Assembly: GCA_019915135.1 (NCBI GenBank)
Contig: JAHLMK010000002.1
Coordinates: forward strand, 434,001-498,000
DNA: 64,000 nucleotides
Source of the DNA: Strobilurus pachycystidiatus
Taxonomy: Eukaryota > Basidiomycota > Agaricomycetes > Agaricales > Physalacriaceae
Reading direction: 5' to 3'
The notes under the pieces are model-generated. The model was given only the letters and a program-made list of their open reading frames with translations, was not told where the DNA came from and did not search any database. Below, piece by piece: positions 14,541 to 25,801 of this stretch. A program made the position numbers and the translations under genes. Position 1 is the first letter of the stretch; the number at the start of each line of letters is the position of its first letter.

Positions 14541-17246
14541 ATGGCCTCAACGTCTGCGTCGTCATCGTCGCTGTCTGCCTCTCTCCCCGCCAAACTTACC
14601 GGCCAGCTCGATGTCCTCCTGATCGACAACTTTGATTCATTCACGTGGAATCTCTACCAGCAACTATGTCTTCTCGGCGCCAAAGTGGAGGTCATTCGCA
14701 ACGACGAAATCACAGCCGATGCATTCCCTCTCCTCAAAATGAATTCGCTCATTGTCTCTCCTGGCCCGGGACACCCACAAACGGATTCCGGCATTTCGCG
14801 CGCCGCTATCGAGTATTTTCAAGGAAAAGTGCCCATCTTTGGTGTCTGCATGGGCTTGGAGTGTTTAGTCGACGCTCTTGGAGGCGAGATTGCGTGAGTG
14901 TCCTCCTATTCAATGACACATTTCCTCATCCATTATCGATAAAGTTATGCAGGGGAAATTATGCACGGCAAAGTCAGCAAGATTCGCCACGACGACCGGG
15001 GATGCTTCAAAGGCATTCAGCAAGGCATCAAGTCCACGCGTTATCATTCTCTCAGCGCCGCGCACACTACATTGCCCAGCGATCTTGCCATCACCGCTAC
15101 TACCGAAGACTCTGGCGTGATCATGGGCGTCAGACACAGAAAGTACACAGTCGAGGCCGTCCAGTATCATCCAGAGAGCATCCTCAGCGAAGGCGGTAGT
15201 GAGCTCATGCGTAATTTCTTGGCCATCCGCGGTGGAACTTGGGAAGAAAATCCCGAGTCCAGAGTGCTAGATTCAAAGCTTCCCCCATTCATCGTCGAAA
15301 CTGCCACCAAAAATGGCGTCAGACACTCCCAAAAACTACCCTCCATTCTCGACAAAATCTACAGTCAGCGTTTGGCCGACGTTACGCTCGCCGAAGGAAC
15401 CCCTGGCACAACTCTAGCAGACCTCAAAACCTTGCATTCGTTGAATATAGCTCCTCCCCTGATCTCATTCGTTTCCCGTCTGAAGGCCGACGTTCAGGAC
15501 CAGCCGGCCTTGATTGCAGAAGTGAAGCGTGCTTCCCCTTCGAAGGGACCCATCTCCATCTCGACATCACCGGCCAGCCAGGCATTAACCTACGCGTTGT
15601 CTGGCGCCAACACTGTCTCTGTCTTGACAGAGCCCAAATGGTTCCTTGGAAGTCTACAGGACATGCTTCATGCGCGTCTCAGCGTAGGGAACCTTCCCGA
15701 TCGTCCTGCCATCCTCCGCAAGGACTTCATCTTGAGCCGCTATCAGGTTCTCGAGTCTCGAATTTGGGGTGCGGACACGCTGCTGCTGATCGTTGCCATG
15801 CTTCCCGAGATTCTTCTTCGGGATTTGTACGCCTACAGCGTAGAACTTGGGATGGAGCCATTGGTCGAGGTGAACAACGCGAAGGAGATGGAGCTCGCGC
15901 TTTCGCTCCCCGCGAAGGTTATCGGCATCAACAACCGCAACCTGCATGACTTCAAGGTCGATATGGACACAACAAGTCGGCTGGTTGACATCGCCAAAGG
16001 TCATGATGTCGTTCTATGTGCGCTCAGCGGGATCTCCAGTGCAGCTGAAGTGAACAAGTACGCTTCGCAAGGCGTTGGTGCTATACTTATTGGTGAAAGC
16101 TTGATGCGCGCCAAGGATTCCTCTGCGTTCATACGTCAGCTCTACACACTCCCTCCCCAACCCGCACTTCAACCGCCACAGTGGTATGCCGCGCCGCCAC
16201 TGGTCAAAATTTGTGGTGTCAGAACAGCAGAGGAAGCTGTTGCAGTCGCTGAAGCTGGCGCTGATATGCTCGGCTTGATGTTCGCCGAAAGGTCGAAGCG
16301 GCGCATCTCTGTCGATTTCGCGCGCCAGATCAGCCAGTCTATCCGTTCTTTGCGTTTCAAAGCGGAGACAGTCGATGGTGCCCATCCAGAGGTGGACCTC
16401 AACTTGCCGTGGTTCACATCTCATGCGAACCGTCTTTCTTCAAGTTCCTCCGGGCCTCTACTTGTCGGTGTCTTCCAGGACCAGCCTCTCTCAACGATTC
16501 TTCACATTGTGGAACAATGTCAGCTGGATGCCGTACAGCTGCATGGGTCAGAGCCTGTCGAGTGGGCAAGACATATCCCTGTGCCGGTGATCAAAGCCTT
16601 CCATGTCGGTAAACCTTCAGGTGTTGACGGCATCTCGCGTGGCGGATCACACAATTTTGTCTTGCTAGACAGTATGCGGGATGACGGGAGTGGAGTCAGT
16701 GGCGGGTCCGGTAAAGTGATGGACTTGGTGTTCGCGAAGAGCGTGGTTGATGCAGGAGAGATCGTGCTCGATGGCGGCGCGTCTTATAAGGGTGCAGAGC
16801 CTGTGGTCGAGGCCGAAGTCACGCAGGAGGGCAAGACAACGATTGCCGTTGAAAAGGAAGAGGTTCAGGACCAGGACCAGGAGAGTGAGATTGTCACAGA
16901 GACTCTTGCACCGGAGTCAGCATCGGCGTCAACGGATGCATCCTCTCTCTACGAGCCTCCCCTCACACCTCTGAGCAAGCACACGCCGATAAACGGACAG
17001 ACACCTACGATAGCAAAGTATCCTCTTCCGGTCATCCTTGCTGGCGGACTTACGCCGGAGAACGTAGAGGAAGCTTTGGAACAGGTTCACCCTTGGGCAG
17101 TTGATGTTAGTGGCGGCGTGGAGACTGCAGATGGGACTGCCAAGGATCTGGAAAAAGTGCGGGCATTCATTGCGAATGTGAAGAGAGTCTCGATAGCTCC
17201 GTCTTCGAGCAAACAGGTTGCTGAGTTACTAGATCAGTTGGCTTGA
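14541..17246 (+). CDS. TRP1: Trifunctional tryptophan enzyme: glutamine amidotransferase, IGP synthase, PRA isomerase
   Basis: Fused enzyme of tryptophan synthesis. Residues about 20-230 form the anthranilate synthase glutamine amidotransferase ([25 protein letters not shown], catalytic Cys in [15 protein letters not shown]). A single intron in this part joins GGEIA to YAGEIMHGK. Indole-3-glycerol-phosphate synthase follows ([43 protein letters not shown]). Phosphoribosylanthranilate isomerase ends the protein ([31 protein letters not shown]). The isomerase carries a Glu/Ser/Thr-rich insert of about 70 residues before [10 protein letters not shown]. This domain order is standard in filamentous fungi. 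Confidence 0.97.
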
Positions 17247-18450
17247 TTCATTTTTTGCAGTCGGGCGGAAATACGTTACTGGATGGATACATATCACCGA
17301 ACATCTTGCGCTTTGTCTTCTTCCGCAATGACTCGCATGATGTCCTCGCCAAGACAACCTCGCAATTCATCCAGATACGTGGGCATACATCAATATAGTT
17401 TGAATGGCGCAACGATATCCTCTAATCGCCTCTTGTGGGTGCCGGCACACCTTCGGACAATTAGCAAGTAGCATTCCTTCTGTACACGGAACTTTCTCGG
17501 CAATTGCATCGTGTTGTTCGGGACAGTGGCTGAAGAAGCTTGTGCACTGGACATTACTGTTACAAAGTGTTTCGCATTGTCGGTCTACAGAGGGTCGAGG
17601 TTTATATTGTTGGTCGCGAATGCTGGATTGCTTCTAACTTGCCCCGTCTTTTCAACACTTCCAAGATGTTGGTTCGTTCGCAAATCCTGTGGCGAGTCGT
17701 CTGCTTGCCTATTGGAGTCGCTAAGTTGCGCTATCGATCGAAGGCTGGTTTCTCTTATGGCCGTGACCATGAGCATCTTCTGGCTGGGTCCAATGCCTTA
17801 TCAAATTCGAGCTATGGATGTTGTCCAAAAACGAGTGCGACAGGATAGAAATTGACCTTCAGAAAAGCTGCATAACGTCGTGATTTTCTTCTTGGGAATT
17901 TCATCTACAAGGGAGTGAAGCGTTCCAGTGTTATCCTAAATTCAGTAGCCAACCAACCCTGTAGACAGATCACAAGAATGGCCACCTCCTAGTCGCATTG
18001 CCATATTCTCCGGGGCGAAAACACCGAGGTTCAGCTCTCTGGAAGCTGATCCGCGTCCAGCCATTGAGCCGCCGCGTTAAGCATGAGCGACGCAGTCTCC
18101 ACAACAGAATCAGGTCGCATATTGCCATTTCTCTAGCGCACTAGTCCTGGAATCTGAGTGGGTGTCAGATTCATAGATCTGCTACAAGCAATGGTCAGCA
18201 GATCCGTTCGACGTGACACGTCAGTACAATCATTTACCAAATGAACGTCGCGAATAACTTATCTGTATCGAAGGTGGCAGACATGAGTCGGAGTGAGTAC
18301 TTCAGTACTCACTAATTTAGCACTCGTGAGTCCTCCGTCGATGCGTGCCTATCTCGGCAAGCACTCTTTTTCCCACGCCACAGACGCGCATTCTGAGTCA
18401 CGCCATGCGGTAAGAACTTCTTCCTTCCCGCCCTTCCCGCCATCACTGTC
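17247..18450. other. Gene-free stretch, start of accessory island
   Basis: About 1.2 kb with only short unconnected frames on both strands. No protein family, tRNA or rRNA was recognised. The one clear structure is a perfect 9-bp inverted repeat at 18292-18313. Confidence 0.5.
18292..18313. repeat. Perfect 9-bp foldback with TTCA loop
   Basis: AGTGAGTAC at 18292-18300 and GTACTCACT at 18305-18313 are exact reverse complements separated by TTCA. It sits about 140 bp upstream of the gene remnant at 18451. It could be a transposon footprint or a terminator-like hairpin. Confidence 0.7.
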
Positions 18451-19147
18451 ATGCCTGCTCTTCGAACTCGCGCCCAAAAGGCTGAGCCACCTGTAAATCC
18501 AGGTGATCAGCCCCCAGAGCGTCCAGCTCGAGAAGCGGCACTAGTGCAAGGTCCAAACGAAACGATTCCCGATCTCATCCTCAGAGAGACTGCTCAATCT
18601 GAGCTCGAGCGAGCTAGCTACAACGAATACATTGAGGATTTGACATCAAGCTCGGAAGGAAATTTGGGACAGCTATGTCAAGAAACGGGAAGAGGAGCGG
18701 GAAGAAGAAAGGAAACGCGTCGAGGAGAATAGGTGTGCCCGGGCAAACAAGGAAAACGCGTCCCAGGCAATTCCTGTTGATGACGAAGGTAGATTTCCCT
18801 TTCAAATTAAATTCTAGCACTTAAATCACTTCATAGAAGCCTGCGATCAGTGTCGCGACAAAACTGAATCGTGCTCCGATCCGCGAACTTCGACCCCGTA
18901 TCATGGCCAAGACCAAAGGCAAAAATCTCAACACAATGACATGTCCGACATCGTGGAAGCGCTACAGGCTCAAACTCGAGTGCTCAAGACAATGCAGGCC
19001 CAGATTGTGACAATCCGGGGAAATCATGATCTTGCAGCGGCTGCCACTGCGGCGCGCCGCAAGATCATAACCCAGAGACTGAAACTGTCGAACTGCGACG
19101 GACTTCCTTCGGTTTCCTGTCCTTCCTTCGAAGCAGCTGACAGGTAA
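18451..19147 (+). pseudogene. Probable frameshifted gene remnant with C-x2-C-x6-C motif, function unknown
   Basis: A frame starting MPALRTRAQKAEPPV runs to YNEYIEDLTSSS. The best continuation, IWDSYVKKREEEREEERKR, lies one base out of phase and no GT donor exists that could join the two, so a frameshift is likely near 18650-18670. That second frame splices well at 18786-18836 to EACDQCRDKTESC and a helical part, SDIVEALQAQTRVL, ending at a stop at 19145-19147. Charged coiled-coil proteins with a small Cys motif recur in agaricomycete genomes, but I cannot name the family. A sequencing error cannot be excluded. Confidence 0.4.
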
Positions 19148-19637
19148 GGTGTTTTCAAACATCATGTCGGCCACTTGTGAGCTAATTTGTGCCAATAGGT
19201 CACCAATTTGACTTCCCATCTCTCCACTGAACCTGTCTCGGATGACACCTATCATATCCATGCGGTTCATTTCTCGTGGGGAGCCTGAAATCACGATTCA
19301 TTCAATTCCTTCTGGCTTGTATTTGTACTCTGTGAATGTGAGATACCCGACCTTGAGATCTCTCTCTGCGTTTCAATGAGCTGTGAAAATCAATACCTGT
19401 TCGAAACTTGTAGAAGAAACGTTCACGCGACTCAGCGTACATGTCTAACAGGCCCATATACGAAATGTGATCTACCAAGTAGTACAGTTTCAGTCGGGTG
19501 TCTATGCGAGAAGTAAGACAACAATGCCTCAAAGATGTATGACCTGCAAAGGGTAGAGATCAAGCCCAGCGAAGATGTTACGATATGAAAAACAAATGTA
19601 TTTTACACATATCAAAACTCGTCGACTGTCGATTGAC
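19148..19637. other. 3' flank of first regulator copy
   Basis: About 490 bp without a gene. The part 19540-19600 (GGGTAGAGATCAAGCCCAGC and following) recurs at about 22665-22690 and 25730-25755, so the duplicated unit extends beyond the coding region. Confidence 0.5.
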
Positions 19638-21668
19638 TCATATATTGAGGGCAACTAAGATCAGTCAGCCACGAGTCGTCAAGGAAGAAAGAGTACCAGA
19701 TGCTTACTCTCACTCCAAGGTATCTTCATCTGCGTACGCGCGGAGGTCTCTCTCAGTACACTGAGCATCTGCGCCACCATGGCTTCGGATATCAACACGG
19801 GAATCAAGGAGACCTCCAGGCGGATACAATTCATACAGGAAGTCCAAGCTGACTGTTTACATTGGCTTCAGCAACGAGAGAAGGAAAGCACTAGCAGAGA
19901 CTCTTACAACAAGCATAGGATCTAGGCGAATGTAGTCCTCCTCAACGAACGTTGAAGACATATGTACAATCTGCGTAGTAGTTTTCACAGCAGACTTCCG
20001 CCACTCCATGACGGAAGGGGCCAGGACCAGATACAAGTTTGTCAGAGCAGAAAGAGCCGTCATCTGAGCGATCTTCAAGGCTCTTGCGCTGTGCGTATCA
20101 TACATCATATTAGCCTGATTCATACGTTCGTCGATCTCGCGATTTTGCTCCCGGAGACGCAATATAAGATTGTTGAAAGCGGCATACCACTTGCTGGAGC
20201 GGTCCGTACCTGCCAAGCTAGTTGAGCGACCGAGAAGCTGTAGACCAAGTAACCTCACAGCATCCGTCTTGCTGCCAGTCAGAGATTAGCTTTTTGGCTT
20301 CACAAAGATACGTCACAGAAACCGTCCTTGCTACAACACAGAACGAGTCCAACGACAAGGCCCTATAGAATGACTGGAACATGGTTTAATTGTCTCATCA
20401 GACGCTAGTTAGTCCATAGACTTACAGGTAGAACCTTGACTTCGGGATCGAAGTCATCGGGGAATAGGCACGGCGTCCCAAAGATCAGTCCTTGGGCCCT
20501 GTCCATGTAGAGTAACTGACACAAGACCCCGAGCTGCTCGTCTTCGTGTATTGTCACTTGACGGCAGGTAGTGACATCGGCGGCGCGATGTATCGACTGA
20601 GCGGTATGAACGAGGCGGAGACCTTTTTGTAAGACGATGTGAGCGGCCTTCAGTAAGTATTCTCGTCCTCCGAACATGTCGGCTTTACTACAGAAATGAT
20701 AATACGAGACAATTTGGTGAACCTATGGTAAATATCAGGGCAATCATCGCCGGGTTGAAAGTCAATACCTGGAGGGCAGTGGTCGGCTGTAAGGCTAGAC
20801 CGGAATCTTTCAAGAATTCAAGCGAAGTCTGGAATTGAACTGATTCAGCGACGACGTTCAAGGGGTTCGTGGCGTCTTCCGTAACGGCCCGGGCACACCC
20901 CAGAAGTTGGGCAGCGTAAAGTAGAGCTGGGTGAACGAGCGTAGTATCACCCGCGTAGATGGCGGCCTTCCGCTGAGTGGTCAAACACAGGCCGATCTGA
21001 GCACAATACGAGAAGAATCGTTGGCGGCTAGAGGTGCTGGCTCAACACGACTCTCGAGAATCATGAACGATGGTTCACGTACATCTGTGAATAGTCATAG
21101 TTGTCAGGCAATGGCGTCGAGGATGATTGTGAAGGCCCCCGCGGTATAAAGGCCATGTTATCAGAGAATAGGGCCAACGACTCCGGTAAATGCCAGCTGC
21201 TGGGTAGCATACTTGTTCCAGATACGGACGTCGTGACAGCAGAGTTCGAGGAAACACTGTTCGAATTGTCAGGGCCCTCGTAGACGCGTAGCCGATCTTC
21301 CAAGTCTTGTATCCGCTCCAAGAGTTCGGCTCGGACACTACGATGCGCGCCATTGTTATAGTGGCAGTCAACCTCCTTCCCTGTCATCTGACAGGTGTTG
21401 CACTGCGGTAGCTGACCGTCACATTTCTATTGAGGCTGAGTCACGGAACTAGCAGAGGTATTGAAAGACTGACCTTTTTCTTGGCCCTACGCATCGTATA
21501 ATGGGTAAGATCAAGGGCAGGATGAACAAGCTAACGGCCCACCGACAAGGCGCGCACGCAGCGCCCTTACGAAGCTGGTCCTGCTTAACTGTGTTTTCAC
21601 CTGGGTCAGTACCGCCTTGGTACACGCATTGGATCATAATTCTTCGCGCGCGAGAACATGGGCCACAT
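19638..21668 (-). CDS. Zn2Cys6 transcription factor, tandem copy A
   Basis: Fungal zinc-cluster regulator expected to bind DNA in the nucleus. The first exon encodes MWPMFSRAK and joins by a short intron to LKQDQLRKGAACAPCR. After two more introns this continues as AKKKKCDGQLPQCNTCQ, giving the full C-x2-C-x6-C-x6-C-x2-C-x8-C cluster. A short coiled coil follows (ERIQDLEDRLRVYEG), then a Ser-rich linker and the helical regulatory region (RFFSYCAQIGLCLTTQRK, LFPDDFDPEVKVLP, TDRSSKWYAAFNNLI). It ends NCIRLEVSL...KIPWSE spliced to IALNI and a stop. All joins keep frame. Targets are unknown. This is the first of three adjacent paralogues. Confidence 0.83.
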
Positions 21669-22737
21669 GTGGGGCGGACACCGTCACAGCGCTATTGCAG
21701 ACAATCAACCCCGACGATGAAGGTGCATGACAGGGTGGACTGACGACTTTCCGGGATCTGCGGTGTCCGAAAATTAGAGTAGATCGGCAATTTGGCGGGC
21801 CAAGTACCTGCAGGCCTCACAGGGCTTAAAGACCATTCGAATGAGGACGCTTTTGAGAGCTTGACTCTACGTGATTGCCCAAGTGTCTGGCAAGGTTTTC
21901 TTAGACTGTCGAACAGATAAGTATCTATAACCCGACTCGGAAACTTGGTGCCTACGGTCAGGAATTAGCGCCGTGTCAATCATCAATGCCGTTGCCAGAT
22001 GGATCGGGATCAAGTCCATTGTTGGGATGTCGAGGCAGTCCTGAATGCTGATCACCTCGACGGTCTGTGGCAATATCAAACACAGATTGAGGTTTGGGAC
22101 GCATATTACGCCAACATCCGTGCAACAAGGACTGCCAAATTTAGCACACTGAAAGCGCCGGATACGCCTGCTCTACAGAATAAATACACGTCGTGGGGAA
22201 GCCTGAACTTGACGACGACCAGACGACGACAGTAATCGGTTTGGTGTCCACCTTGACTGGAAGTCTGTGATCTGTGGTTGCTTGCAAATCATGTCGCCAC
22301 TCTCAAGTTCCACTCCAAATTTGCAAAGTATCTGGATGGCTTGAAGCAGCTTTTGAATAGCAAGGATCAACGGGACAAGCAGGCCTAGTACTACATACCA
22401 GTGTCCTAAAAACAACAACACTGCTAGCAAGCATAACAGCGGCTGAGCCAATTGTCAGACGAAGAAGCGGAAGTGTCATTCCGTTCCCGAGCCCCCTTCC
22501 AAAGACGAATCAAGCGCCCAAGCCAGCCTCGTTTGACCTCCGTTGTCAAATTTGGAGGGTAAGCATGTAGAAGTTATTTTCTCTACTAAGTACAGGTTAG
22601 ATCGGAAGTCTGGGGCATGTGTGAGAGGTGATACAATGCCCTCGTGGCGGGATAACTTACAAGGGGTAGAGAACAAGCCCAGCAAAGATATGACATAATA
22701 GCAAATTGTGGGACTTGTCAAACGACCAGCGAATGTC
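21669..22737. other. Spacer between regulator copies A and B
   Basis: About 1.07 kb, largely matched by 24759-25801. It holds the copy A promoter and the copy B 3' flank. A hydrophobic frame on the minus strand near 22350-22450 is partly kept in the second spacer (LLVPLIL), but flanking indels and stops break it, so I call no gene. Confidence 0.5.
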
Positions 22738-24758
22738 TCATAGGTTGAGGGGGACTAAGATCGCATTAGCTATGAGGCGCAAGGAAGGAGACACGGATGC
22801 TCACTATCACTCCAGGGTATCTTCATCTGTGTATGCGCGGAGGTCTCTCTCAGTACACTGACCATCTGCGCCACAACGGCTTCGGGTATCAATACAGGAG
22901 TCAAGGAGACCTCCAGACGGATACAATTCATACATGAATTCCATGCTGACTGTTCATCTTGGCTTCAGCAATGGGGGACGGAGAGCGCTTAGCAGAGACT
23001 CTCACAACAAGCACGGAATCCAAGTGAGCGTAGTCCTCCTCACCGAACGACGATGATATATGTACAATCTGCGCACTCGTTTCCACAGCAGACTTTCGCC
23101 ACTCCATGACGGTAGGGGCCAGGACCAAATACAAGTCTGTCAGAGCAGAAAGAGCCGTCATCTGAGCGACCTTCAACGCTCTTGCGATGTGTGTCTCGTG
23201 CATTGTATCAGCCTGCAACATACGCGCGTCGATCTCGCGATTTTGCTCTCGGAGACGTGAGATGAGATTGTTAAAATCGGCATACCACTTGCTGGAGCGG
23301 TCCGTACCTGCCAAGCTAGTTGAGCGACCGAGAAGCTGTAGACCAAGTAACCTCACAGCATCCGTCTTGCTGCCAGTCAGAGATTAGCTTTTTGGCTTCA
23401 CGAAGATACGTCACAGAAACCGTCCTTGCTACAACACAGAACGAGTCCAAGGACAATGCCCTATAGAATGACTGGAACATGGTCCAGGTCAGGTCGTCTT
23501 ATTGTACCCACCTAGTCCTTACTAGACTCACTGGTAAGACCCTGACTTCGGGATCGAAGTCATCGGGGAATAGGCACGGCGTCCCAAACATCAGTCCTTG
23601 GACCCTGTCCATGTAGAGTAGCTGGCACAGGACCCCGAGCTGCTCGTCTTCGTGTATTGTCACTTGACGGCAGGTAGTGACATCGGCGGCGCGATGTATC
23701 GACTGAGCGGTATGAACGAGGCGGAGACCGTTTTGTAAGACGATGTGAGCGGCCTTCAATAAGTACTCTCGTCCTCCAAACACGTCGGCGTACGAGAAAT
23801 GATACATCGATACAAGATGGTGAACCTAGGTTGAAATTCAGAACATTCATCGCCCGGACAAAAGTCAATACCTGGAGGGCAGTGGTTGACTGTGAGGCTA
23901 GACCGGAATCTTTCAAGAACTCAAGCACAGTCTGGAATTGAACTGATTCGACGAGGACGTTGAATGGATTCGTGGCGTCTTCCGCAAAGCCCCGGCATCC
24001 CAAAAGTTGAGCGGCGTAGAGTAAAGCAGGGTGGACGAGCGTTGTATCACCCGCGTAGATGGCGACCTTCCGCTGAGTGGTCAAACAAACGCCGATTTGA
24101 GCACAATGCAAAAGGAATTGTTGGCGGCTAACGGTACGGGCTCAATCACGACCGAAAGTGCATAAACGATGGATCACGTACATCTGGGAATAGTCATAAT
24201 TGTCAGGCAATTGCGTCGAGGATGATTCTGAAGGCCCCCGCGGTATAAAGGCCAAGCTATTAGAGAATAGGGCCAACGAATTCGGTAAATGCGAGCTGCT
24301 GGGTAGCATATTCGTTCTGGGAGTCGTCACAGCAGAATTCGAAGAGACACCAGTAGAGCTGTCAGGGCCCTCATAGACGCGTAGCCGATCTTCCAAATCT
24401 TGTATCCGATACAATAGTCCGGCTCGAACACTACAATGCGCGCCATCGTTATAGTGGCAGTCACCCTGCTTCCCTGCTATCTGACAGGTGTTGCATTGCG
24501 GTAGCTGACCGTCGCATTTCTATTGAGACTGAGTCACGGCAGTAGCAGGGGGTTCGAGAAACTGACCTTTTTCTTAGCCCTACGGATCGTATAATGGGTA
24601 AGGTCAAGGGCCAACGGAAGCTAGAGGCGTACCGACAAGGCGCGCACGCAGCGCCCTTACGAAGCAGGTCCGGCTTGAATGTCGTGTCTCGACCTGAATC
24701 AGTACCGCCTTGATACAGGCATTGAATGACCTTTCGCGCGCGAGAACATGGGCCACAT
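22738..24758 (-). CDS. Zn2Cys6 transcription factor, tandem copy B
   Basis: Paralogue of copies A and C with the same exon plan: MWPMFSRAK, RKGAACAPCR, AKKKKCDGQLPQCNTCQ, a coiled coil IQDLEDRLRVYEG, the regulatory helices (LTTQRKVAIYAGDTTLVHP, TDRSSKWYADFNNLI) and the end IPWSD spliced to IPLNL and a stop. The first intron donor used in A and C (ATGC|GT) reads ATGC|CT here. A GT two bases further, paired with an AG before CCGGACCTG, still gives an in-frame join (MPPDLLRKGAAC). The Zn cluster keeps all six cysteines. I infer the gene is functional, but splicing of exon 1 is unproven. Confidence 0.8.
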
Positions 24759-25801
24759 TTGGGGTCGACACCGTCACAGCGCTATGAAAGACTATCAACC
24801 ACACGAGGATGAAGGTGCATTACAAGTTTGACTGACGACTTTGCGGGACCTGTGTTGTGTTCGATCAAATTAGAGTACTCAGATTGGCAATCTGCCGGGC
24901 CAAGTACCTGCAGGCCTCACAGGGCTTAAAGACCATCGGAATGAGGACGCTCTTGGGAGTTCGATTCTACGTGATATTGCCCAGTGTTTGCCTTTTTCTT
25001 ATGTAGACTCTAGAAAAGATAAGTAAGTACTTATCTGCAACCCGAATAATCCGAGCGCGTCCGAGAGCCTCGGAAAGGTGCCTATGTACGGTAAGGATTT
25101 AGCGCCGTGTCAAACACAGTCAATCATCAGTGCCATTGCCAGATGAATCGGGATCAAATGATTGTTGGGATGTCGAGGCAGTCCTGAATATTTAACGCTG
25201 AACACCTCGACAGTCTGTGGCATTATCACACACAGAATGAGGCCTGGGACGCATATCACGCCAACCAACAAGGACTGCCAAATTTATAGAATGAAGACAC
25301 GTCGCGGGGAAGCCTCGAGTAATCGGCTTTGTTTCCACCTGGCCACAGGATGTCTGTGATCTGTGGGTCCTCAATCTCTACCTCCGCTGACGCGAAGTAT
25401 CTGGATGGCGTGAAACAGCACTCAAGAAAGGATCAACGGGACAAGTAGGCGCACTACCAGTGTCGTCAAAAGTATCAACACCGCCAACGATCCGCAAGCA
25501 TACCGGCGGCTGAGCCACTGTTCAACAAAGCGGAGGTGTTACTCCGTTCCCGAGCGCCAATCCAAAGGCAAATCAAGCGCCCAAGCGAACCTTGTTGGAC
25601 CTCCGTTCTCGAAGCTGGACGGTAAGCATGTAGACGCTATTTTTCTCTACTAAGTACATGTTAGGTCGGACGTCTATGGCATATGCGAGAGGTGATACAA
25701 TGCGCTCGGAGCGGAATAACTTACAAAGGGTAGGGAACAAGCCCAGCAAAGATATGACAAAACTAGAAATCGTGGGACACGTCAAACGACTGGCGAATGT
25801 C
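24759..25801. other. Spacer between regulator copies B and C
   Basis: About 1.04 kb repeating most of the A-B spacer with scattered indels. It holds the copy B promoter and the copy C 3' flank. No gene was recognised. Confidence 0.5.

Noticed and set aside
18451..19147. Remnant as a Zn2Cys6 regulator related to the downstream triplet
   Set aside because: Only three spaced cysteines are present, without the basic KKKKCDGQ part of the cluster.
21999..22235. Plus-strand frame starting MDRDQVHCWDVEAVL in the first spacer
   Set aside because: The second spacer copy has stops and a shifted frame at the same place.
22173..22451. Hydrophobic minus-strand frame in the spacer between regulator copies
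   Set aside because: The matching place in the next spacer (about 25440-25530) keeps only LLVPLIL and has different stops and indels, so it is not maintained as a protein.
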